This document shows, piece by piece, positions 1 to 4,518 of a stretch of DNA of 5,910 bases; the stretch's first letter is position 1, and each line of letters opens with the position of its first letter. This DNA is from Streptosporangiaceae bacterium (lineage in GTDB: Bacteria; Actinomycetota; Actinomycetes; Streptosporangiales; Streptosporangiaceae), in assembly GCA_030045295.1 (NCBI GenBank), contig JASIGD010000501.1, positions 1-5,910 on the forward strand, written 5' to 3'. A model generated the notes under the pieces. The model was not told the origin of the DNA. It saw only the letters and a list, made by a program, of their open reading frames with translations, and did no database searches. The position numbers and the translations under genes are program-made.

Positions 1-1104
1 GGCCGGCACGGGATGCTGCCAGCGGCCACGTCGGCCCAGGATGGGCAGCACGCCCTCGCCGAACCAGTAGGCCTCCTCCAGGTGCGGGTACCCGGACAGG
101 ATGAACTCGGAGATGCCGAGCGCGGCGTACTCTTCTATCCGGTCGGCGACCTCGGCGTGGCTGCCGACCAGCGCCGTGCCCGCGCCGCCGCGCAGCAGGC
201 CGATGCCGGCCCACAGGTTCGGCGAGACCTCCAGGCTGTCCGGTGAGCCGCGGTGGAGCTCGCGCATCCGGCGCTGCCCTTCGGATTCACTGCGCGCCAG
301 CCCGTCCTGTACCTCGCGTATCATCGCCTCGTCGACGCCGTCGATCAGCCGGTTAGCCTGCAGCCACGCCTCGTGCGAGGTGTCCCTGGTGATAACGTGC
401 AGCCGGATACCGTACCGCAGCGCGCGCCCGGCCTGCCTGGCCAGGTCGTCCATCCAGCGCAGCTTGGCGTCCACCGCGGCAGGCGGCTCGCCCCACGTCA
501 GATAGACATCGCTGAACCGGGCGGCCACCGGGCCCGCCTCGGCCGACGAGCCGCCGAAGTACAGCGGCGGTACCGGGTCTGGCCGCCGGACCAGGCGGGC
601 ACCATCAACGCGCAGGTGCTCGCCGTCATGACTGACGGTCTCACCACGCCACAGCCGGGTCACGATGTCCAGGAACTCCGCGCAGCGCTCGTAGCGCTGC
701 GCCTTGCCGAGGAAGTCGCCGTACGCCCTCTGCTCGGCGGACTCGCCGCCGGTCACAACGTTGAGCAGCAGGCGTCCGGAAGAGTACCGCTGGAACGTGG
801 CCGCCATCTGCGCGGCCAGCGTGGGCGACAGGAAGCCTGGACGGAAGGCGACGAGGAACTTCAGCCGCTCGGTGACCTCGCTGAGCATGGCGGTGGCCAG
901 CCAGGCGTCCTCACACCACGCGCCCGTCGGGGTTAGTGCCGCCTCGAAGCCAAGCTGTTCGGCGCTGCGGGCGATCTGGCCCAGGTAGCCGAGCGAGGCG
1001 GGACGGATGGCGCCGGCCGGGCTGGTGGCGGCGCCGTGGCCGCCGCCGACGATTTCCCGGCCGTCGCCGTTGGCGGGCAGGAACCAGTGGAAGTGCAGCG
1101 GCAT
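1..1104 (-). CDS. ssuD: Alkanesulfonate monooxygenase SsuD, FMNH2-dependent (3' end beyond window)
   Basis: The frame is open from the ATG at 1104 to the left edge: 368 residues and no stop. The protein matches SsuD along its whole length. It opens with HWFLPANGDG, followed by RPASLGYLGQIA, LTPTGAWCEDAW (58-69), LKFLVAFRPG, NVVTGGE, LYFGGSS, YLTWGEPP, YGIRLHVI, SPNLWAG, RGGAGTALVG and LSGYPHLEEAY. Residues known to matter in E. coli SsuD are kept: Cys64 (E. coli Cys54), Arg234 and His236 (Arg226/His228), Arg305 (Arg297) and Tyr339 (Tyr331). An Asn stands at residue 12 where E. coli has His in PTHGDG. The family enzyme is a cytosolic TIM barrel that uses FMNH2 from a reductase (SsuE type) and O2 to turn alkanesulfonates into aldehyde plus sulfite for cysteine synthesis. 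E. coli SsuD has 381 residues, so only a short tail is probably missing. The start is supported by GGAG at 1113-1110, 5 nt upstream. A 373-nt gap and a promoter-like region separate it from osmC, so it may be transcribed on its own. Confidence 0.95.
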   Translation of the reverse strand, partial: MPLHFHWFLPANGDGREIVGGGHGAATSPAGAIRPASLGYLGQIARSAEQLGFEAALTPTGAWCEDAWLATAMLSEVTERLKFLVAFRPGFLSPTLAAQMAATFQRYSSGRLLLNVVTGGESAEQRAYGDFLGKAQRYERCAEFLDIVTRLWRGETVSHDGEHLRVDGARLVRRPDPVPPLYFGGSSAEAGPVAARFSDVYLTWGEPPAAVDAKLRWMDDLARQAGRALRYGIRLHVITRDTSHEAWLQANRLIDGVDEAMIREVQDGLARSESEGQRRMRELHRGSPDSLEVSPNLWAGIGLLRGGAGTALVGSHAEVADRIEEYAALGISEFILSGYPHLEEAYWFGEGVLPILGRRGRWQHPVPA

Positions 1105-1146
1105 CTCGTCTCCAGCTTGCCCTAAACCGATATTTCCGGCTGACTT

Positions 1147-1152
1147 ACTATA
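1147..1152 (-). promoter_or_regulatory. Candidate -10 box of ssuD (TATAGT)
   Basis: The minus strand reads TATAGT from 1152 to 1147, inside a conspicuously AT-rich stretch of a GC-rich window and 42 nt before the ssuD ATG. It fits the TANNNT shape of actinobacterial -10 elements. An overlapping TAAAAT (1157-1152) is an alternative. No convincing -35 box stands 16-19 nt upstream. The same hexamer lies at nearly the same distance before osmC, which supports the call. A start about 7 nt downstream would leave a short leader containing the GGAG site. Confidence 0.4.
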
Positions 1153-1180
1153 TTTTACTCGGCGCACCGACGGCTGGGGG

Positions 1181-1212
1181 CGGCGCCATCTGGCTGGGCA
1201 CGGCTGGCGCCG
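1181..1212. repeat. 8-bp perfect inverted repeat upstream of ssuD
   Basis: CGGCGCCA (1181-1188) and TGGCGCCG (1205-1212) are exact reverse complements separated by 16 nt. The element lies about 30 bp upstream of the candidate ssuD -10 box. It could be an operator, or an RNA hairpin ending the osmC transcript, but no T-run follows directly on the minus strand. Palindromic GGCGCC is easily formed in GC-rich DNA, so function is uncertain. Confidence 0.4.
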
Positions 1213-1323
1213 GCTGATCAACTCGGTGGCCGTTGCGCTGCCGTGGCAGCTGGTCGGCTAGGCGGGGCTGGGCCCGGCGCAGAAATTGGCGACGATGACG
1301 GTGTGACGCACGGCGACGACCGG

Positions 1324-1434
1324 GATTGGCGGCTCGCAGTCGAGGAACTCCTCCGGTGGACCACGCCGCTCCACCACTTCCGCCGGACGGCCACACGCGA
1401 CGTTGGGCTTTCCGAGAAGTCGATCGCCGCGGGG
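1324..1434 (+). pseudogene. Cytochrome P450 relic (K-helix region only)
   Basis: Plus-strand frame 1 encodes about 37 residues typical of the middle of an actinobacterial P450. They begin DWRLAVEELLRWTTP, continue HHFRRTATRDVGL, and end at IAAG. The K-helix ExxR motif (Glu-Leu-Leu-Arg) is at 1345-1356, and the following P-x-x-H-F-R-R-T-A-x-R-D pattern is the usual continuation of bacterial P450s. Third codon positions are mostly G or C, as in real genes here. The similarity stops on both sides: there is no I-helix (AGxxT) before it and no haem-binding FxxGxxxCxG after it, whereas a whole P450 has about 400 residues. The surrounding open frame (GTG 1243 to TGA 1491) overlaps the 3' end of osmC on the other strand. 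I read it as the leftover of a deleted, oppositely oriented P450 gene. Family call is firm; non-functionality is inferred from length. Confidence 0.75.
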
Positions 1435-1477
1435 CGCGCAGGGATGCGGTCGGTCCGACGACTGGCGCCGAAGCCCG

Positions 1478-1993
1478 TCAGGCGGGGGTGATCTCGACCG
1501 GGACGGCCGCCTGGAGAGTGTGCCCGACCGGGGAACTGGCCGCGACTTTACGGTGTAGCTCGGCCACCGCTTCGGCGTCGGCGTCGGTGTCTAGGTCGAC
1601 GCGGACCCGGATGGCGGAAAAGCCGGCGTGCCCGGGCGCGAGGCCGAGGAAGCTGCGCAGGTCGACATCGCCGTCGACCGCGATCGTGAGGTCTTTGATC
1701 GCGATGCCGGCTGCTGAGGCGTTGGCAGCGTACCCGACGACGAGGCAGTTGCCCAGAGCGGATAGCAGCTGCTCGACGGGGTTGGGAGCGGTGTCGCTGC
1801 CGCCCAGGCCCGCGGGCTCGTCGGAGGCGGTTGGCGGGAAGGAGCGCACCTGGCTCTCGGAGCGGAAGGCTCCCGCCCACCGTACGTTGGCCGCCCACGT
1901 GGTTCGTGCCGCCTCTGGGTCCTGTTGGATTTGCCCGACGAGCGCTCCGACGGCCTCGAGGTCGACCTGGTTGAGTGACGTAGTGACGCTCAT
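1478..1993 (-). CDS. OsmC-family protein (peroxiredoxin-like)
   Basis: This 171-residue protein has the OsmC/Ohr layout: an N-terminal strand region with WAANVRWAGAFRSES (33-47), the phosphate/glycine loop GGSDTAPNPVEQLLSALGNC (64-83) opening the long central helix, and a C-terminal HRKVAASSPV (147-156). Cys83 sits where the peroxidatic cysteine of OsmC/Ohr lies. The second cysteine, normally directly before Pro-Val, is replaced by Ser154, so the two-cysteine thiol cycle of classical OsmC/Ohr is not possible as such. Many OsmC-like proteins of unknown role also carry SPV here. Family members reduce organic hydroperoxides in the cytosol. Beside flavin monooxygenases it may remove peroxides from uncoupled turnover or act on a reactive sulfur or thiol product; this is inference. 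The start at 1993 has AAGGAG (2008-2003) 9 nt upstream. It lies downstream of the coupled monooxygenase genes and may also have its own promoter (TATAGT 2043-2038). Confidence 0.88.
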   Translation of the reverse strand: MSVTTSLNQVDLEAVGALVGQIQQDPEAARTTWAANVRWAGAFRSESQVRSFPPTASDEPAGLGGSDTAPNPVEQLLSALGNCLVVGYAANASAAGIAIKDLTIAVDGDVDLRSFLGLAPGHAGFSAIRVRVDLDTDADAEAVAELHRKVAASSPVGHTLQAAVPVEITPA

Positions 1994-2025
1994 GGGTCTT
2001 CGCTCCTTGTTTAAGGTAAAATCGG

Positions 2026-2271
2026 TCAGATAAATCGACTATAGCCGGGCGTTCTCCCTTCGGCGCGACAGCAACCCGGTAGATTCCGGCTCTGCCCCGT
2101 CTGGGCCGCAGCCATCATTACTCCTGTTACCGCAGCTGCGGCTGGCTCGGCGTAGGACCGGAAGAACCCGACCGCCCGCTCGGACAGGCCGTAGCGGGTC
2201 ACCAGCGCGCCGACGATCCGGCTCCGGCACCCGCTCAGCTCCTTACCGGGAGGCGTGGTGAGCTGGGTCAT
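2026..2271 (-). pseudogene. Small ORF coupled to the monooxygenase operon; probable truncated gene
   Basis: The frame starts with an ATG (2271) that overlaps the stop of the upstream monooxygenase gene as ATGA, and encodes 81 residues. An in-frame ATG at 2283 is an alternative start; neither has a strong ribosome binding site. Codons 1-42 look like real coding sequence, with 40 of 42 third positions G or C. Codons 43-81 do not: only 21 of 39. The break is near 2145. The tail also contains the AT-rich region before osmC, so the likely reading is a genuine gene start whose remainder was lost by deletion. I do not recognise the product. The stretch VTRYGLSERAVGFFRSYAE (24-42) faintly recalls the YGL-x(5)-FF-x-x-HAE segment of PqqC/TenA-type haem-oxygenase-fold proteins, but that is too short to rely on. 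It could instead be an intact small protein. Confidence 0.4.
2038..2043 (-). promoter_or_regulatory. Candidate -10 box of osmC (TATAGT)
   Basis: The minus strand reads TATAGT from 2043 to 2038, at the edge of an AT-rich stretch (2011-2043), 44 nt before the osmC ATG. An identical hexamer precedes ssuD by 42 nt. No good -35 hexamer stands 16-19 nt upstream; a TTGCTG at 2074-2069 is too far (25 nt). If real, osmC can be transcribed independently of the three monooxygenase genes. Confidence 0.35.
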
Positions 2272-3404
2272 CGTCGGGCCCATTCTTCGGCGAGCAGCTG
2301 GTAGGAACGGACGCGGTCGGCGTGGTCGTGGGTGATGGTCGTGATGATGAGTTCGTCGGCTTCGGTGGCGTCGCGCAGACGTTCCAGCTGGTCCGCGACT
2401 TGGCTCGGCGCGCCGACGAACTGGGTGTCGATGCGGTCGGCGACCAGGTCGCGGTCAGCCTTGCTCCATGCGTGGCGGCGGGCCTGCTCGGGGGTGGGGA
2501 ACTGGATGGCTCCCTGGGCGGTGCGGATGCTGCGCACCCACAGGCCGTAGCCGGAGGCTAGCTCGCGGGCTGCGGGTTCGGCGTCGGCCACGACGACGTC
2601 GGCCGACACGCTGGTGTAGGGCCGGCCGAGTTCGGCGGACGGCTGGAACGCGGCTCGGTAGCCGTCCACGGCCTCAAGCACGGTGGCCGGGCTGACGTGG
2701 TAGTTCGCGGCAAATCGCAGGCCGTTCCGGCCAGCGACCTCGGCGCTTTCGCCGCCGCTGCTGCCGAGGATCCAGATCTGCAGCGCCCCGCCCTCGCCGG
2801 GCACCACGTGGGCTTCCTCCCCCTCCGGCGAGCGGTAGGTCCCGGCGATCAGGGCGAGAACGTCGCCGACCTGCTCGGTATAGTTCTGCGGCTCGGCCTG
2901 CGGCAGCTGCAGCAGTCTCTTCTGCATAGCGAAACGAGGGGAGTCCAGCAGGCCGCGGAGGGAGAACCGCGGCGGGATGAGCAACCCGTTCGGGGTCCGG
3001 CCACCCGAGACGGTGGCCGCAGCGCCGCCACCGGCCAGAGCGGGTGCCCTGGGCTCAGCTGGGCGGCCGCCGGAGCGGCCCAGGCCGAGGTCGAAGCGAC
3101 CGGGGTGCAGGGCGTCGAGTAGGCCGAACTCCTCGACCGTGGACAGGGCGGTGCGGTGCCCCATCTGCACTGCCCCGGAGCCGAGCCGGATCGTCGACGT
3201 GGCGGCGGCGGTCAGGCCTAGCACCACGGCTGGGGAGGTACCGGCCACGCCGGGGTTGAGATGATGCTCGGCGAACCAGTAGCGGGCGTAGCCGAGCCGT
3301 TCGGTCTGCTGGGCCAGGTCGATGCTGTTACGCAGCGCCTGGGTTGCGTTCGATCCGGACGAGATCGGGACGAGATCCAGGACGGTCAATGGGGTGGTCG
3401 TCAT
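2268..3404 (-). CDS. Luciferase-family (LLM) FMN-dependent oxidoreductase, group 1 / MsnO8-like
   Basis: This 378-residue protein has features of the bacterial luciferase-like group 1 (MsnO8-like) family. These are the N-terminal LTVLDLVPISSGSN (6-19), the barrel segment GYARYWFAEHHLNPGVAGTSP (39-58), IRLGSGAVQMGH (72-83), RFDLGLGRSGG (103-113), WILGSSGGESAEVAG (211-225) next to FAANYHVSPA (231-240), and a C-terminal ADELIITTITHDHADR (349-364). Residues 114-140 form a Gly/Ala/Pro-rich insertion, a likely flexible loop. Enzymes of this fold use FMNH2 and O2, or F420 in some subfamilies; the substrate of this group is mostly unknown. The start at 3404 is chosen over an in-frame ATG 120 nt upstream because GGAGG (3417-3413) lies 8 nt before it, beginning in the stop codon of the upstream gene, and because the extra 40 residues would overlap that gene and are unlike the family. 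The gap to the upstream stop is 13 nt. Its own stop overlaps the next start as ATGA. Confidence 0.9.
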   Translation of the reverse strand: MTTTPLTVLDLVPISSGSNATQALRNSIDLAQQTERLGYARYWFAEHHLNPGVAGTSPAVVLGLTAAATSTIRLGSGAVQMGHRTALSTVEEFGLLDALHPGRFDLGLGRSGGRPAEPRAPALAGGGAAATVSGGRTPNGLLIPPRFSLRGLLDSPRFAMQKRLLQLPQAEPQNYTEQVGDVLALIAGTYRSPEGEEAHVVPGEGGALQIWILGSSGGESAEVAGRNGLRFAANYHVSPATVLEAVDGYRAAFQPSAELGRPYTSVSADVVVADAEPAARELASGYGLWVRSIRTAQGAIQFPTPEQARRHAWSKADRDLVADRIDTQFVGAPSQVADQLERLRDATEADELIITTITHDHADRVRSYQLLAEEWARR

Positions 3405-3409
3405 GCGGT

Positions 3410-3420
3410 CTTCCTCCTCA
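3410..3420 (-). promoter_or_regulatory. Strong ribosome binding site fixing the start of the third LLM gene
   Basis: The minus strand reads TGAGGAGGAAG. The first three bases are the stop codon of the upstream monooxygenase gene, and GGAGG (3417-3413) is 8 nt before the ATG at 3404. Stop and Shine-Dalgarno sequence are merged, as in tightly coupled actinobacterial operons. This rules out the longer in-frame start at 3524. Confidence 0.8.
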
Positions 3421-4518
3421 ACCGGTGGCAGCAACGATCCGGGCGGGCACCGCGTCGTCGCTGACCGGGCCGCCGGCCCAGCCCCAGGGCGGGTCGGGGA
3501 TCTCGCGGCGCAGCACCGGGGCAATGTCGGACTGGAACAGTTCGAGGCTGGAACGGTGCTGCGCTTCGGTGAGCCCGCCGGCGTCGGCGTGCAGGTGCAG
3601 CACCGAGTGGCCGAACTTCTCGTGGTAGCGGTGCACCTTCTCGATCACCTGAGCCGGGCTGCCGATCAGCGCCGAGGAACGTTCGATGAAGTCCTCCAGC
3701 GTCGGGAACACCGGCTGTACGCCGAGCCTTTCCTGGAAGGCCAGATACCCGGCGAACACCGGCCGGTAGGCGTCTATCGCGTCCTGGGAGTTGCGCTCGG
3801 CGTAATAGCCTGCCGTCCCCGCTCCGACCGCGATGGCCGCCGGATCGTGCCCGTAGTAGGCCCACCGCTCGCGGTAGTAGCGGATCAGTTCCGCGTAGGG
3901 CTCGATCGGGTTGCTGACGTTGGCCGAGAACAGCGGGTCGCCGTACCTGGCGGCCAGGTCGACGGACGCCTTGCTGGTCGCGCTGCCGTGCCAGACCCGG
4001 ACCGGGCGCTGCAGCGGCCGCGGCCACACCTCGGCTTCGTGCAGCGCCGGCCGGAACCTCGTCTCGTAGCTGATCTTGTTGACGCGCCATAGCCGCCGGA
4101 ACACGTCGTAGGACTCGGCGTTGCGATCCCACTGGTCCTCGGGCGTTACGTGGAACAGGTCGCGCTGGGCGGCGCCATTGCCCTTGCCGATGATCAGCTC
4201 GAGCCGACCGCCGGACAGGTGGTCGAGGGTGGCGTAATCCTCGAATGCGCGGACCGGGTCGAGCAGGGACAGCGTGGTGACAGCGGTGAACAGCCGGATG
4301 CGAGTGGTCAGCGCCGCGATGTGGCTCAGCACCACGGTCGGGGAGGACGAAATGAACGGCCGTTCGTGCCGCTCCCCTACCCCGAACCCGTCAAAGCCGA
4401 GTTCTTCGGCCAGGAGCGCGTTGCCGATCACCTCCCGGAACCGCTGCTGGGTAGATTTCTGCTCGCCGGTGTGCGGGTCCGGGGCGTGCACGATCAGCGT
4501 GATGGTGATGAACCTCAT
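3418..4518 (-). CDS. LLM-class flavin-dependent monooxygenase, resembling the CE1758-type group
   Basis: This 366-residue luciferase-fold protein has the usual order of segments: ALLAEELGFDGFGVGERHER (34-53), SSSPTVVLSHIAALTTRIRL (57-76), LSLLDPVRAFEDYATLDHLSGGR (83-105), LELIIGKGN (106-114), PRPLQRPVRVWHGSATSKAS (166-185), GDPLFSAN (193-200), and the alpha-helical RYYRERWAYYGHDP (213-226) leading to SQDAIDAYRPVF (244-255). I recall this combination from the FMN-dependent CE1758-type family of actinobacteria; the subfamily name is from memory and less certain than the fold. The expected reaction is FMNH2- and O2-dependent oxygenation of a small molecule; the substrate is unknown. Neighbouring ssuD and an NtaA/DszA homologue suggest organosulfur compounds. 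The start ATG overlaps the stop of the upstream gene (ATGA, 4518-4515) and has GAGGG (4530-4526) 7 nt upstream. Its stop merges with the ribosome binding site of the next gene, so it is the middle gene of a three-enzyme translational unit. Confidence 0.92.
   Translation of the reverse strand: MRFITITLIVHAPDPHTGEQKSTQQRFREVIGNALLAEELGFDGFGVGERHERPFISSSPTVVLSHIAALTTRIRLFTAVTTLSLLDPVRAFEDYATLDHLSGGRLELIIGKGNGAAQRDLFHVTPEDQWDRNAESYDVFRRLWRVNKISYETRFRPALHEAEVWPRPLQRPVRVWHGSATSKASVDLAARYGDPLFSANVSNPIEPYAELIRYYRERWAYYGHDPAAIAVGAGTAGYYAERNSQDAIDAYRPVFAGYLAFQERLGVQPVFPTLEDFIERSSALIGSPAQVIEKVHRYHEKFGHSVLHLHADAGGLTEAQHRSSLELFQSDIAPVLRREIPDPPWGWAGGPVSDDAVPARIVAATG

Larger units (their letters stand above)
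1105..1320. other. Intergenic region upstream of ssuD, repeat-rich and promoter-like
   Basis: No credible gene lies here. Frames on both strands are short, rich in Arg and Pro, and unlike any family I recognise. Reading towards ssuD (right to left), it holds an 8-bp inverted repeat (1181-1212), two copies of ACGGCTGG 30 bp apart (1170-1177 and 1200-1207), an AT-rich block (about 1131-1159) with a TATAGT box and TTACT direct repeats, and the ssuD ribosome binding site. Together with the P450 relic at 1324-1434, this fills the whole gap between osmC and ssuD. Confidence 0.6.

Noticed and set aside
253..936. Plus-strand open frame of 227 residues
   Set aside because: It is the antisense shadow of ssuD; the product has low-complexity Arg/Gly/Pro composition and no family features, while the minus strand matches SsuD along its full length.
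1355..1375. Hairpin GGTGGA/TCCACC as an osmC terminator
   Set aside because: The 6-bp stem lies about 100 nt past the osmC stop, inside the P450 relic coding pattern, and no T-run follows; likely chance.
1148..1396. Minus-strand frame of 82 residues in the osmC-ssuD gap
   Set aside because: Its right half is antisense to the P450 relic and its left half crosses the promoter region; composition is Arg/Pro-rich with no recognisable motif.
1105..1477. Insertion sequence or attachment site as cause of the P450 deletion
   Set aside because: I found no transposase fragment, terminal inverted repeats with target duplication, tRNA end or integrase in or around the gap.
3405..3524. N-terminal extension of the third monooxygenase (start at 3524)
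   Set aside because: The added 40 residues are Arg/Pro/Cys-rich, would overlap the upstream gene by over 100 nt, and the strong GGAGG before 3404 marks the true start.
3322..4092. Plus-strand open frame of 256 residues
   Set aside because: It lies opposite the middle and third monooxygenase genes and spans their junction; long antisense frames are common in GC-rich genes and the translation resembles no family.
3401..4132. Minus-strand open frame of 243 residues in another phase
   Set aside because: It is an Arg-rich out-of-frame shadow of the CE1758-like monooxygenase gene, without domain features or a suitable ribosome binding site.
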